This document shows positions 24,272 to 33,460 of a stretch of 64,000 nucleotides of DNA, one piece after another. Source of the stretch: Bacteroides propionicigenes (lineage in GTDB: Bacteria; Bacteroidota; Bacteroidia; Bacteroidales; Bacteroidaceae); assembly GCF_018390535.1 (NCBI RefSeq), contig NZ_JAHBBW010000001.1, forward strand, positions 434,001 to 498,000, written 5' to 3'. The first letter of the stretch is position 1; each line of letters opens with the position of its first letter. The notes under the pieces were generated by a model, which did no database searches, was not told the DNA's origin, and saw nothing but the letters and a program-made list of their open reading frames with translations. The position numbers and the translations under genes were made by a program.

Positions 24272-25789
24272 TTATTTCTCCTCCAGCATCCGCCATGCCA
24301 ACGGCAAGCAAGTTACAATATCGCCTGCCGTCATCCCCATAGCACCATGCTTTTTGCAGGCAATATCTCCCGCCAAGCCATGAACATAGACAGCCAGCTC
24401 TGCAGCCGTCTCCGCATCATACCCCTGCGCCAACAAAGCCAGTACAACACCGGTCAGCACATCGCCGCTGCCCCCCGTTGCCATACCGGGATTTCCGGTA
24501 GGATTAAACCGGCATTTGCCCGACGGGGCGATAACAGCGGAATAAGCCCCCTTCAATATAATATGTACTCCGGCGCTTCTTGCCAGTTCACGGGCTTTCG
24601 TCAGGCGTTCGTACGAGTTCTGGCATTTCCCGACCAATCGTTCCAGTTCTTTGGGGTGCGGAGTAAGAATACTGCCTTTGGGCAAACGGCCGATGTAACT
24701 GCGATGTTCTCCCAACAAGTTCAGTGCGTCGGCATCCACCACCATGGGCGTCTGACAAGATTCTATCTGCTCCAGCAAGGCGGCTTCGGTATCCCCCGCC
24801 TTGCCCAATCCGGGACCGATGCCCACCGCCTGATAATCGTCCGTATCGGTGGCGCATGAGAAGCGGACATCGTTTATATCTACTTCCGTCATAGCTTCCG
24901 GTACGGAAGTCTGCACGATAAAGTTATTGCAGAAAGGAACATGAACCGTCAGCAACCCCACGCCGGAACGCAGACAAGCACGTGCCGCAAGCACCGACGC
25001 CCCTGCCATACCTTGCGAACCGGCTATCAGCAAGGCGCGTCCGAAACTCCCTTTGTGGGCAAACTTACCGCGAGGCTTCAGCATCGACGGCATATCCTCA
25101 TGTTCCGTCAATGCAAAGTCCGTCTCCTTTTCATCTATGGCTTTCTCGCTCAGACCGATATCCAGCAACTGCCATTCACCCACAAACGGTTCGTTCTCGG
25201 CAAAGAGAAATGCCAGCTTCGGCAGTTGCAGGCTCAGCGTCAGGTCTGCACGGATGATATTAGTTTGGATATTATAGGTATTATCCTCTCCCATCAAACC
25301 GGAAGGCACATCAATGGCAACTACCGTAGCCGAAGAGGAGTTGATGTACTTCACCACCGCAGCGAAGCCTCCGTTCAAAGATTTGTTCAGCCCGCTGCCG
25401 AACAGCCCGTCTACCACCACGTGCTCCGCAGTCAAGACCGGCGGAACGAATTGCGTGGTTATCTCATGGAAATCCACTCCGGCAACTCCTGCCAAGCGTT
25501 CCTTGTTCGTTTCACAATCCGGAGACAAAACGCCTTTTGTATTGAAAAGATACACCTCTACCCGATAGCCTTGTTCCGCCAACAAGCGTGAAACGGCCAG
25601 TGCATCTCCGCCATTGTTTCCGGGTCCGGCAAATACCGTAAAAGGTGTTTCCACACTCCAACGTTCGGCTATCGCCTGCGCCAATGCCTGAGAGGCGCGT
25701 TCCATTAGGTCTATGGACGAAACAGGCTCATTTTCTATCGTATAAGCATCCAGTTCTTTTATTTGGATGGTAGGAAATATTTTTATCAT
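24272..25789 (-). CDS. nnr: Bifunctional NAD(P)H-hydrate epimerase/dehydratase
   Basis: Nnr repairs damaged hydrated nicotinamide cofactors. The 505-residue protein has the N-terminal epimerase (YjeF_N, about 1-215, with FAGPGNNGGDALAVSRLL and VVAIDVPSGLMGED) and the C-terminal ADP- or ATP-dependent dehydratase of the ribokinase-like fold (about 230-500, with GIGPGLGK, the ILTPHPKELERL motif and GNPGMATGGSGDVLTG near the end). Length is normal for the fused form. Its -7 element is at 25816-25823. It converges on the repeat region and is divergent from hpt. Confidence 0.95.
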   Translation of the reverse strand: MIKIFPTIQIKELDAYTIENEPVSSIDLMERASQALAQAIAERWSVETPFTVFAGPGNNGGDALAVSRLLAEQGYRVEVYLFNTKGVLSPDCETNKERLAGVAGVDFHEITTQFVPPVLTAEHVVVDGLFGSGLNKSLNGGFAAVVKYINSSSATVVAIDVPSGLMGEDNTYNIQTNIIRADLTLSLQLPKLAFLFAENEPFVGEWQLLDIGLSEKAIDEKETDFALTEHEDMPSMLKPRGKFAHKGSFGRALLIAGSQGMAGASVLAARACLRSGVGLLTVHVPFCNNFIVQTSVPEAMTEVDINDVRFSCATDTDDYQAVGIGPGLGKAGDTEAALLEQIESCQTPMVVDADALNLLGEHRSYIGRLPKGSILTPHPKELERLVGKCQNSYERLTKARELARSAGVHIILKGAYSAVIAPSGKCRFNPTGNPGMATGGSGDVLTGVVLALLAQGYDAETAAELAVYVHGLAGDIACKKHGAMGMTAGDIVTCLPLAWRMLEEK

Positions 25790-25815
25790 CGCAGCTTATT
25801 CATTTAAGTTACGAG

Positions 25816-25823
25816 CAAAGATA
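25816..25823 (-). promoter_or_regulatory. nnr -7 element
   Basis: CAAAGATA on the plus strand reads TATCTTTG on the minus strand, 26 bases upstream of ATG 25789. Confidence 0.7.
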
Positions 25824-25936
25824 CGAAAAATAATAACTACTTTGTTATCTGTTTCGCAGTAAAGGATATGTAGCTCATCCTCTTCCTGCTTTCAAAGAAA
25901 TTGCAGAAGATGATGCATGGAGTGGAATAAAATCAC

Positions 25937-25944
25937 TATTTTTG
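25937..25944 (+). promoter_or_regulatory. hpt -7 element
   Basis: TATTTTTG followed by C predicts a start near 25951. This rules out the in-frame ATG at 25942 and supports 25969. Confidence 0.7.
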
Positions 25945-25968
25945 CGCCAACTTAAAAAACTCCCGTTT

Positions 25969-26505
25969 ATGGATACCATACAAATAAAAGACAAAATGTT
26001 CACCGTTTCCATTAAGGAACAGGACATATTGAAAGAAGTAACCCGTGTAGCGAACGAAATCAACCGAGACCTTGCCGGTAAGAACCCGCTTTTCCTAAGC
26101 GTACTGAACGGCTCGTTCATGTTTACCGCCGACCTGATGAAACGCATCACCATTCCCTGCGAAATCTCTTTCGTGAAACTGGCTTCTTATCAGGGAGTAT
26201 CTTCTACGGGAGTCATCAAAGAAGTTATCGGTATCAACGAAGATATTTCTGACCGCACGATTGTTATCGTGGAAGACATCGTAGATACAGGCCTCACCAT
26301 GCAACGCCTGCTGGAAACTCTCGGCACACGTGCTCCAAAGGACATCCACATCGCCTCGCTGCTGGTGAAACCCGACAAGTTGAAAGTAGACCTGAACATC
26401 GAATACGTAGCCATGAACATCCCCAACGACTTCATCGTGGGCTACGGCCTGGACTATGACGGTTTCGGACGTAACTATCCCGACATCTATACAGTGGTAG
26501 ACTGA
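25969..26505 (+). CDS. hpt: Hypoxanthine phosphoribosyltransferase
   Basis: Hpt salvages hypoxanthine (and guanine) to IMP/GMP with PRPP. The 178-residue protein starts MDTIQIKDKMF. The PRPP-binding motif IVIVEDIVDTGLTM lies near residue 105, and the base-contacting FIVGYGLDYDG is near the C-terminus. A longer reading from 25942 is excluded because the -7 element overlaps it. adk follows after 62 bases in the same direction, so the two probably share a transcript, as is common in Bacteroidales. Confidence 0.94.
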   Translation: MDTIQIKDKMFTVSIKEQDILKEVTRVANEINRDLAGKNPLFLSVLNGSFMFTADLMKRITIPCEISFVKLASYQGVSSTGVIKEVIGINEDISDRTIVIVEDIVDTGLTMQRLLETLGTRAPKDIHIASLLVKPDKLKVDLNIEYVAMNIPNDFIVGYGLDYDGFGRNYPDIYTVVD

Positions 26506-26567
26506 AACGGGGAGAAGGTATTGGAAGAAAGTATTAAATTGTAAATCATAAAATAATAGCTAAACAA

Positions 26568-27140
26568 ATGTTGAACATTGTAATTTTCGGTGCTCCCGGT
26601 TCAGGAAAGGGAACACAAAGCGAGAGAATTGTAGAGAAGTACGGCATCAACCACATTTCTACGGGAGACGTACTCCGTGCAGAAATCAAGAACGGCACAG
26701 AACTGGGCAAAACAGCCAAAGGCTACATCGACCAGGGACAACTGCTGCCGGACGAACTGATTATCGACATTCTGGCAAGTACGCTGGACAGCTTCAAGGA
26801 CAGCAAAGGTGTTATCTTCGACGGTTTCCCCCGTACCATCGCACAGGCGGAAGCATTGAAAAAGATGCTGGCTGAACGCGGACAGAGCGTAAACATCATG
26901 CTGGACCTCGACGTGCCCGAAGATGAACTGATGAAACGCCTCATCAAACGTGGACAGGAATCAGGTCGTGCCGACGACAACGAGGAGACTATCAAGAAAC
27001 GTCTTACCGTATATCATTCACAAACAGCTCCGCTGATTGACTGGTACAAAAACGAAAAGCTGTATGCGCACATCAAAGGCATCGGTGAACTGGAAACGAT
27101 TACGGCAGATGTTTGCAAAGCGATTGACGCAGCAAAATAA
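26568..27140 (+). CDS. adk: Adenylate kinase
   Basis: Adk interconverts ATP, AMP and ADP. The 190-residue protein has the P-loop GAPGSGKGTQ (8-17), the AMP-binding HISTGDVLR, the FDGFPRTIAQAEAL segment and a short-type LID (RGQESGRADDNEETIKKRL), i.e. no zinc-finger LID. It is the second gene of the hpt-adk run and ends at a strong terminator (27160-27200). Beyond this lie an AraC regulator and a DUF1593 hydrolase before obgE, which I would otherwise expect next. Confidence 0.97.
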   Translation: MLNIVIFGAPGSGKGTQSERIVEKYGINHISTGDVLRAEIKNGTELGKTAKGYIDQGQLLPDELIIDILASTLDSFKDSKGVIFDGFPRTIAQAEALKKMLAERGQSVNIMLDLDVPEDELMKRLIKRGQESGRADDNEETIKKRLTVYHSQTAPLIDWYKNEKLYAHIKGIGELETITADVCKAIDAAK

Positions 27141-27159
27141 AGTAATATAACCATAAAGC

Positions 27160-27200
27160 AAAAGCGCGGTAATACCATAAATGATATTTACCGCGCTTGT
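27160..27200 (+). terminator. adk terminator
   Basis: AAGCGCGGTAA (27162-27172) and TTACCGCGCTT (27188-27198) form an 11-bp GC-rich stem with a 15-base loop. It separates adk from the convergent AraC gene. Confidence 0.8.
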
Positions 27201-27236
27201 CATTTTCCCATCCACTCCTAAAAAAATAGCAATAGA

Positions 27237-28079
27237 TTATTTCATAAGCTTCTTATATTCACGTGGAGTACATCGAATTTTCTTGAAAAACGTAGCATTG
27301 AACCTTGCTATAGTATTGAATCCACATTCATATGCAATATCTGTTATGCTCATGTCGGTAGTCAGTAGTTTACGTTGTGCATGTGCTATCCTTAGCTCAG
27401 CTATATAATCAGTTATCGTAGTGCCGAATGCTTTCTTGAATATATAATTAGCATAATCAGGATGCAAACCTACTGCTTCACCAATATCATTGGCTTTAAT
27501 GTTATTACAATAATTTTTAGTGAGATATATGGTTATTTTTTCAATAAGTGTCGTTTGATATGATGCTAATGCTATGCCATCGTCTGACGACTCTAAATGA
27601 TGAGCCATACGGATGATTCTGGCTTGCATCTCCAATAAGATTATAAGGCTTGATTGAATACCGGCATCGTTATCCTTCAACCAATTATTCAACAAAAACT
27701 CATCATACTGAGAGTAGTCATTTGTCTTCTCATATAGAATATCTCCCTTAAGCAAATTGTCTACAAACTGTACAGGAAGATTCCAAGACAAAAAGCGTGC
27801 TAAAGGAATGGTACATACATAATATCTGTCCACATTCTCATAACGAATAATTTGATGCGGAACGAGTCCCCAAAATATTGTAAACCGTTTATTAGGTATC
27901 GTTATCTTCTCATTATGACGCAAGTAAGTAATATTTCCCTGAGGCAAGTAATTTATTTCTATTTCATTATGCCTGTCACATCTGGGCATAATACTAGGTA
28001 TCCATGTTTCGCAGGTAAGTCCATAAGGCTTAAATTCCTCACGAGATTTATCAAAGCTGTAGCATTTCTCGGAATTCAT
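27237..28079 (-). CDS. AraC-family transcriptional regulator
   Basis: This 280-residue regulator has an N-terminal cupin-like sensing domain (about 1-150, with CDRHNEIEINYLPQG and TIFWGLVPHQII) and a C-terminal double helix-turn-helix (about 180-278, DYIAELRIAHAQRKLLTTDMSITDIAYECGF and FFKKIRCTPREYKKL). It is divergent from the DUF1593 gene across 90 bases and most likely controls it. The cupin domain suggests that it senses a sugar or nucleoside-like ligand. Codon use is A/T richer than that of adk and obgE on either side, consistent with acquisition of the pair. Confidence 0.88.
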   Translation of the reverse strand: MNSEKCYSFDKSREEFKPYGLTCETWIPSIMPRCDRHNEIEINYLPQGNITYLRHNEKITIPNKRFTIFWGLVPHQIIRYENVDRYYVCTIPLARFLSWNLPVQFVDNLLKGDILYEKTNDYSQYDEFLLNNWLKDNDAGIQSSLIILLEMQARIIRMAHHLESSDDGIALASYQTTLIEKITIYLTKNYCNNIKANDIGEAVGLHPDYANYIFKKAFGTTITDYIAELRIAHAQRKLLTTDMSITDIAYECGFNTIARFNATFFKKIRCTPREYKKLMK

Positions 28080-28124
28080 TATGTTTATATCTAAATATAG
28101 AGAGTGTTATTCATCTTTTGGCAG

Positions 28125-28132
28125 TAAATTTG
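28125..28132 (+). promoter_or_regulatory. -7 element of the DUF1593 gene
   Basis: TAAATTTG followed by C lies 37 bases upstream of ATG 28170, in the divergent intergenic region shared with the AraC gene. Confidence 0.6.
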
Positions 28133-28169
28133 CAAAAATAATCCTTAAATACCAAATATAATAACTACC

Positions 28170-29504
28170 ATGAAAAAAGTACTTTTCTTCTTTTCCTTTC
28201 TAACAATATGGTGCCTCTACTCAAAAGCGCAGGTTGCCAACGAAGACAAACATCGACTGATTGTGACCACCGACTTAGGAGGCACTGACCCCGATGATGT
28301 TCAGTCAATGATACATTTATTATTATGCTCGAATATGATTGATATTGAAGGACTAATCAGTTCACAAGTCTGGATGGACGACCCGGATAAAACGGCTAAA
28401 ATATCAGAAGTTGTAGAGCGATTCGGTGAAGTTCTGCCGCGGTTGAATAAACATGCGGAAGGTTATCCCGATTTAAATCAACTGCAGGCTGTCATAAAGC
28501 GGGGACAACCTGTTTCTAATATGACAGGAGTAGGCTCAGGCAAAGATTCACCGGGTTCAGAACTAATCATCTCGGTAGTTGATAAGAAAAAAGACCAACG
28601 GCCCGTATGGCTTGCGGCTTGGGGCGGAATGAATACGATAGCACAAGCTTTATGGAAAGTGAAAAATACACGGAACGAAAAAGCCTTCAAGAAGTTTATC
28701 GCAAAAATCCGTATATATGATGTCTTGGGACAAGATGACGCCGGAGCTTGGATAGCCAAGAACTTTCCTGAAATCGTGTATATCAGAAATAAGGAAGTTT
28801 ATGGCTGGGGACCTTCCGACCAATGGATTAAAAAGAATATTCAAAGCTGCCTGCCATTTGGTAAGCACTACCCCAATCGAGTTTGGGCAGTGGAGGGAGA
28901 CTCACCTTCTTTCTTCTATGTATATGCCAATGGTCTGAATGTGCCTGATTCACTTGAATATGGTGGTTGGGGAGGTCGCTTCTCCAAGCAAAAGACAAGC
29001 GGCATACGAGGTATGGACTTTATTGTACGTAGCGGAAAAGATGAAACGCAATACGATCCCTATTATATGTATGGAAGCTGCAAAGAGGGCAATGCCGCTA
29101 TCAACAAATGGCGACAGCATATTTGGAATAATTTTGCAGCACGTATGTTGTGGACTACAACCGATGATTATAAAGCGGTCAATCATCATCCCCACGCAGC
29201 GCTCAATGGAGACCATTCTCTGAAATGTATCTTTAAAAAAGTAAAAGCCGGAAGCTCCATTGTCTTAGACGCCAACGGCTCCACAGACCCCGACGGCGAT
29301 AATCTGATATATCAATGGAGCGTTTACACTGAACCCGGCAGTTATAAAGGTAACGTAAAGATAGAAGGAGGCAATGCCAAAAAATGCAAAGTACATATTC
29401 CTTCGGATGCTACCGGCAAGGACATACATATCATTTTAGAGTTAACGGACGAAGCGACTCCGGCACTTACCGTTTATAGACGAGTGGTACTAAAAATAAG
29501 TTAG
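28170..29504 (+). CDS. DUF1593 (nucleoside hydrolase-like) exported protein
   Basis: This 444-residue protein has a signal peptide (MKKVLFFFSFLTIWCLYSKA, cut before QVAN). The main domain (about 25-330) opens with LIVTTDLGGTDPDDVQS, closely like the D-x-D-x-G-x-D-D calcium site of nucleoside hydrolases, and has the DUF1593 hallmarks RPVWLAAWGGMNTIAQAL and VWAVEGDSPSFFY. The C-terminal about 100 residues (ANGSTDPDGDNLIYQWSVYTEPGSY) form an Ig/PKD-like domain. The substrate is unknown; a glycoside or nucleoside-like compound is likely. It is probably controlled by the divergent AraC regulator. Confidence 0.88.
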   Translation: MKKVLFFFSFLTIWCLYSKAQVANEDKHRLIVTTDLGGTDPDDVQSMIHLLLCSNMIDIEGLISSQVWMDDPDKTAKISEVVERFGEVLPRLNKHAEGYPDLNQLQAVIKRGQPVSNMTGVGSGKDSPGSELIISVVDKKKDQRPVWLAAWGGMNTIAQALWKVKNTRNEKAFKKFIAKIRIYDVLGQDDAGAWIAKNFPEIVYIRNKEVYGWGPSDQWIKKNIQSCLPFGKHYPNRVWAVEGDSPSFFYVYANGLNVPDSLEYGGWGGRFSKQKTSGIRGMDFIVRSGKDETQYDPYYMYGSCKEGNAAINKWRQHIWNNFAARMLWTTTDDYKAVNHHPHAALNGDHSLKCIFKKVKAGSSIVLDANGSTDPDGDNLIYQWSVYTEPGSYKGNVKIEGGNAKKCKVHIPSDATGKDIHIILELTDEATPALTVYRRVVLKIS

Positions 29505-29548
29505 AAACACCCCCTGCGATTGATTAATCAATAAAAAGGAATAAAAAG

Positions 29549-29580
29549 TTTGAGGTAGTCTTGGAGAATCGTTACTTTTG
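29549..29580 (+). promoter_or_regulatory. obgE promoter
   Basis: TTTG (29549-29552), a 20-base spacer and TACTTTTG (29573-29580) give a full match to the Bacteroides consensus, 47 bases upstream of ATG 29628. Confidence 0.85.
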
Positions 29581-29627
29581 CATCAGAAAAAGGAATAAGT
29601 ATTTTAAAATCAATCGTAAGGAAAAAT

Positions 29628-30809
29628 ATGGCTGAATCGAATTTTGTTGACTACGTAAAAATCTATTGCCGTTCCGGTAAGGGCGGTCGAGGCTCCACGC
29701 ATATGCGACGTGAGAAATATATTCCCAATGGCGGCCCCGACGGAGGTGACGGAGGACGAGGCGGCCACGTGATTCTTCGCGGCAACCGCAACTACTGGAC
29801 ATTGCTGCACTTGCGCTACGACCGACATATCATGGCCGGGCACGGAGAATCGGGTTCAAAGAACCGTAGTTTCGGCAAGGACGGAGAAGATAAAGTTATC
29901 GAAGTGCCCTGCGGCACGGTAGTTTACAATGCCGAAACCGGTGAATACATTTGCGATGTAACCGAGCATGGACAGGAAGTCGTTCTGCTGAAAGGCGGAC
30001 GCGGCGGATTGGGCAACTGGCACTTCAAGACCGCCACCCGTCAGGCTCCCCGCTTTGCACAACCGGGCGAACCGATGCAGGAAATGACGGTTATCATGGA
30101 GTTGAAGCTGCTGGCGGATGTAGGTTTGGTAGGTTTTCCCAATGCAGGGAAGTCGACACTGCTCTCGGCAGTATCTTCGGCAAAGCCGAAAATTGCCAAT
30201 TATCCCTTTACTACACTGGAACCCAATCTGGGAATTGTGTCATATCGCGACGGCAAATCGTTCGTAATGGCAGATATCCCCGGTATTATCGAAGGCGCAA
30301 GCGCAGGCAAGGGTTTAGGACTTCGCTTCCTGCGCCACATCGAACGCAACTCATTGCTGCTGTTCATGGTTCCTGCCGACAGTGATGACATCCGTAAGGA
30401 ATATGAAATTCTATTGAACGAACTGCGCACCTTCAATCCTGAAATGCTGGACAAGCAACGTGTGCTTGCCATTACCAAATGTGATATGCTGGATCAGGAA
30501 CTGATGGACGAAATAGAACCTACGTTGCCCGAAAGCATTCCGCACGTATTCATTTCGGCTATATCCGGTCTAGGTATCTCTGTTCTGAAAGATATACTGT
30601 GGGAAGAGCTGAATAAGGAAAGCAACAAGATAGAAGGCAAGGTTGAAAGCATAGCCCATCGTGCCAAAGATATGAGTCACCTGAAAGAAGAACTGAAAGA
30701 TGAAGGTGAAGACGAGGACCTCAGCTACGAATACATTGACAACGAGGACATTGAAGACCTTGAAGACTTTGAATACGAAGAAGAGGACTGGGAGGATGAC
30801 AAAAAATGA
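29628..30809 (+). CDS. obgE: Obg-family GTPase ObgE/CgtA
   Basis: ObgE is an essential GTPase in 50S ribosome assembly and stress signalling. The 393-residue protein has the glycine-rich Obg domain (about 1-158, [27 protein letters not shown]), the G domain (P-loop GFPNAGKST near 165, G3 DIPG, G4 TKCD) and a C-terminal tail that is unusually acidic ([20 protein letters not shown], then more D/E). There is no OCT domain. It is coupled to pgeF by ATGA (30806-30809). Confidence 0.96.
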   Translation: MAESNFVDYVKIYCRSGKGGRGSTHMRREKYIPNGGPDGGDGGRGGHVILRGNRNYWTLLHLRYDRHIMAGHGESGSKNRSFGKDGEDKVIEVPCGTVVYNAETGEYICDVTEHGQEVVLLKGGRGGLGNWHFKTATRQAPRFAQPGEPMQEMTVIMELKLLADVGLVGFPNAGKSTLLSAVSSAKPKIANYPFTTLEPNLGIVSYRDGKSFVMADIPGIIEGASAGKGLGLRFLRHIERNSLLLFMVPADSDDIRKEYEILLNELRTFNPEMLDKQRVLAITKCDMLDQELMDEIEPTLPESIPHVFISAISGLGISVLKDILWEELNKESNKIEGKVESIAHRAKDMSHLKEELKDEGEDEDLSYEYIDNEDIEDLEDFEYEEEDWEDDKK

Positions 30810-31618
30810 TTTCTCTTACAGAAGATAAAAAAATGTTGGGATATGAGGTATTTGCCCCGTATCCCGACATTTCTTGTTTTGTAACCACCCGGCATGGCGG
30901 ATGCAGCACCGGCAACTATGCTTCTTTCAACTGCACCCCTTACACCGGAGACGATGTAAATTGTGTACGCCAAAATCAGGAAGCGTTATGTGCTGCATTG
31001 CCTTCATATCCGCAAGAACTCGTTATTCCTTTTCAAACTCACAGTACCAATTCTCTCATCATCGACGAAACTTATCTGAATGCAACATACAGTGAACGGC
31101 AGTCTATGCTGCAAGGTGTAGATGCGCTTATTACCGATATACCCGGTTGCTGTATTTGTATCTCTACCGCCGATTGCATTCCTATATCATTATATGACAA
31201 GCTACGCCGCGTCGTTGCCGTAGTCCATGCCGGCTGGCGGGGAACGGTAAACCGCATACTTGCATCAACGCTCCACCGGATGCAGGCAGCCTACGGCACA
31301 GAGGGCAAAGACATCATAGCCAGCATTGGTCCGGGTATCTCCCTCGCTTCTTTTGAAGTAGGCGATGAAGTATATGAAGCTTTCCGAACTGAGAATTTCC
31401 CAATGGAATACATATCCGTATGGAAACCAGAAACGCACAAATACCATATCGATTTGTGGGCAGCCAACCATCTGCAACTTTCCGACTTCGGAGTGCCGTC
31501 CCAACAGATAGAAAATGCAGGGATTTGCACTTATCAACAGTATGAGGATTTCTTTTCGGCACGCCGATTGGGTATCAAGTCAGGACGCATACTGTCGGGA
31601 ATAATAATTAATGTTTAG
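30806..31618 (+). CDS. pgeF: Peptidoglycan editing factor PgeF (laccase-domain protein)
   Basis: This 270-residue YfiH/DUF152 protein is a copper/zinc-binding fold now understood in E. coli to remove wrongly incorporated amino acids from muropeptide precursors. Motifs include [16 protein letters not shown], the [13 protein letters not shown] cysteine and [13 protein letters not shown], and a late [13 protein letters not shown]. It overlaps obgE by 4 bases and precedes the B3/B4 gene by 9, forming a three-gene unit. The start ATG 30806 gives a normal N-terminus. Confidence 0.93.
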   Translation: MISLTEDKKMLGYEVFAPYPDISCFVTTRHGGCSTGNYASFNCTPYTGDDVNCVRQNQEALCAALPSYPQELVIPFQTHSTNSLIIDETYLNATYSERQSMLQGVDALITDIPGCCICISTADCIPISLYDKLRRVVAVVHAGWRGTVNRILASTLHRMQAAYGTEGKDIIASIGPGISLASFEVGDEVYEAFRTENFPMEYISVWKPETHKYHIDLWAANHLQLSDFGVPSQQIENAGICTYQQYEDFFSARRLGIKSGRILSGIIINV

Positions 31619-31627
31619 TGATTAGCC

Positions 31628-32293
31628 ATGTATAACATTACCGTATCAGAAGAAATTAAGAAAGCCTGCCCTATCTTCAAAGGTGCGGCCGTATATGCAG
31701 AAGTTGCCAATACCGCATTCTGCCAAGGTCTTTGGGACGAGATAAACGCCTTTACCCAAGAACTGAGAGCAACCGAAACCACAGACAGCATCAAGCTGCA
31801 ACCCGCCATTGCCGCCACCCGCGAAGCCTACAAGCGTTGCGGAAAAGACCCGAGCCGCTACCGCCCCTCGGCCGAAGCATTGCGCCGCCGTCTTATGCGG
31901 GGACTGGAACTGTATCAGATTGACACGTTGGTAGACCTCATTAACCTCGTTTCCCTCCGCACCGGATACAGCATAGGCGGCTTTGATGCAGACAAGATAC
32001 AGGGAAACAGCCTCGAACTCGGAGTAGGACGTGCGGAAGAACCTTTCGAGGGCATCGGGCGCGGAGTGCTGAATATTGAGGGACTTCCCGTCTACCGCGA
32101 CCCGGCAGGCGGAATAGGCACCCCCACCAGCGACAACGAGCGCACCAAGATGGGAATGGAAACCCGCCACATCCTCGCCATTGTAAACGGCTACAGCGGA
32201 TGTGACGGACTGGCGGAAGCTGCCGGAATGATACAGGAACTCCTGCGGAAGTATGCCGCTTCCGACGGTGGAACAGTGCTCTACTTTGAATAA
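31628..32293 (+). CDS. B3/B4 tRNA-binding-domain protein
   Basis: This 221-residue protein consists of a lone B3/B4 domain, the module otherwise found in the beta subunit of phenylalanyl-tRNA synthetase. Visible family segments are SRYRPSAEALRRRL, NLVSLRTGYSIGGFDADKI and the GRAEEPFEGIGRGVLNIEGLPVYRD region. Free-standing versions are thought to edit mischarged tRNA or bind RNA, but this is not established. It is the last gene of the obgE-pgeF unit; phoH follows after 138 bases with its own promoter. Confidence 0.88.
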   Translation: MYNITVSEEIKKACPIFKGAAVYAEVANTAFCQGLWDEINAFTQELRATETTDSIKLQPAIAATREAYKRCGKDPSRYRPSAEALRRRLMRGLELYQIDTLVDLINLVSLRTGYSIGGFDADKIQGNSLELGVGRAEEPFEGIGRGVLNIEGLPVYRDPAGGIGTPTSDNERTKMGMETRHILAIVNGYSGCDGLAEAAGMIQELLRKYAASDGGTVLYFE

Positions 32294-32377
32294 ACGACGA
32301 CCGCGGACATAATGCCGCAGCTACACCCGATGCAAAAAAATAACAGACTGAACCGTCCAAGTATTCAAACGTTTCAC

Positions 32378-32385
32378 TACCTTTG
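32378..32385 (+). promoter_or_regulatory. phoH -7 element within CGTTTCACT direct repeats
   Basis: TACCTTTG followed by C lies 46 bases before ATG 32432. Two copies of CGTTTCACT (32370-32378 and 32391-32399) bracket it at a distance of about two helical turns, which looks operator-like. Confidence 0.6.
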
Positions 32386-32431
32386 CAAAGCGTTTCACTC
32401 GAAAAAAAGAATTGAACTTTAAAACATATCA

Positions 32432-33427
32432 ATGATAGAGAAACTGATTGTTCTTGAGGATATTGATCCGGTAATCTTTTACGGCGTAAACAACGCCAAT
32501 ATGCAATTGATAAAAGCATTGTATCCCAAACTCCGCATCGTTGCCCGCGGCAATGTCATCAAGGTTTTGGGAGACGAAGAGGAAATGTGTGCGTTTGAAG
32601 AAAACATCACCAAGCTTGAAAAGTATTGCGCCGAATATAATTCTCTGAAAGAGGAAGTCATCATCGATATAATCAAAGGGAACGTCCCGCAAGCGGAAAA
32701 GTCCGGCAACGTCATCGTGTTCAGCGTAACGGGAAAGCCCATCATACCGCGCAGCGAAAACCAGTTGAAGCTGGTTGAGGCTTTCTCCAAGAACGACATG
32801 GTGTTTGCCATCGGCCCCGCCGGTTCGGGCAAGACATACACGGCTATAGCCCTTGCCGTACGTGCGCTGAAAAACAAGGAAATCAAGAAAATAATCCTCA
32901 GCCGCCCCGCCGTAGAGGCCGGAGAGAAGCTCGGCTTCCTGCCCGGCGACATGAAGGACAAGATAGACCCCTACCTGCAACCGCTTTACGACGCATTGCA
33001 GGACATGATACCTGCCGCCAAACTGAAAGAATACATGGAACTGAACATCATTCAGATTGCCCCCCTCGCCTTCATGCGCGGGCGTACGCTGAACGATGCC
33101 GTAGTTATTCTGGATGAAGCGCAGAACACTACCACCCAACAGATTAAAATGTTCCTCACCCGCATGGGCATGAACACCAAGATGATTGTAACGGGAGACA
33201 TGACACAGATAGACCTTCCCCAATCGCAAACCTCCGGACTGGTGCAAGCGCTCCGCATCCTGAAAGGCGTGAAAGGCATCAGCTTCATCGAACTGAATAA
33301 GAAAGACATTGTACGCCACAAACTGGTTACCCAGATTGTGGAAGCCTACGAGAAGTTCGACAAAGAGACGAAAGCGGAACGGGAGAAACGGAGAGAGGAA
33401 AAAGCCAGACTGCAACTCCCTGCATAA
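32432..33427 (+). CDS. phoH: PhoH family ATPase
   Basis: This 331-residue protein has an N-terminal single-stranded nucleic-acid-binding (KH-like) region (about 1-100) and a PhoH RecA-like ATPase domain (about 105-315) with Walker A GPAGSGKT (128-135), Walker B VVILDEAQN and the VTGDMTQIDLP motif. PhoH (YbeZ) proteins act with YbeY and ribosome or RNA processing. It is the first gene of a tight run with purC, menG, aroE and a hydrolase. Confidence 0.93.
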   Translation: MIEKLIVLEDIDPVIFYGVNNANMQLIKALYPKLRIVARGNVIKVLGDEEEMCAFEENITKLEKYCAEYNSLKEEVIIDIIKGNVPQAEKSGNVIVFSVTGKPIIPRSENQLKLVEAFSKNDMVFAIGPAGSGKTYTAIALAVRALKNKEIKKIILSRPAVEAGEKLGFLPGDMKDKIDPYLQPLYDALQDMIPAAKLKEYMELNIIQIAPLAFMRGRTLNDAVVILDEAQNTTTQQIKMFLTRMGMNTKMIVTGDMTQIDLPQSQTSGLVQALRILKGVKGISFIELNKKDIVRHKLVTQIVEAYEKFDKETKAEREKRREEKARLQLPA

Positions 33428-33460
33428 ACAGTAAATATTCAACTCATAAATATCACAAAA

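Noticed and set aside
32429..33442. A 337-codon open frame on the minus strand opposite phoH
   Set aside because: phoH has intact Walker motifs and context; the opposite frame is Phe/His/Gly-rich antisense sequence.
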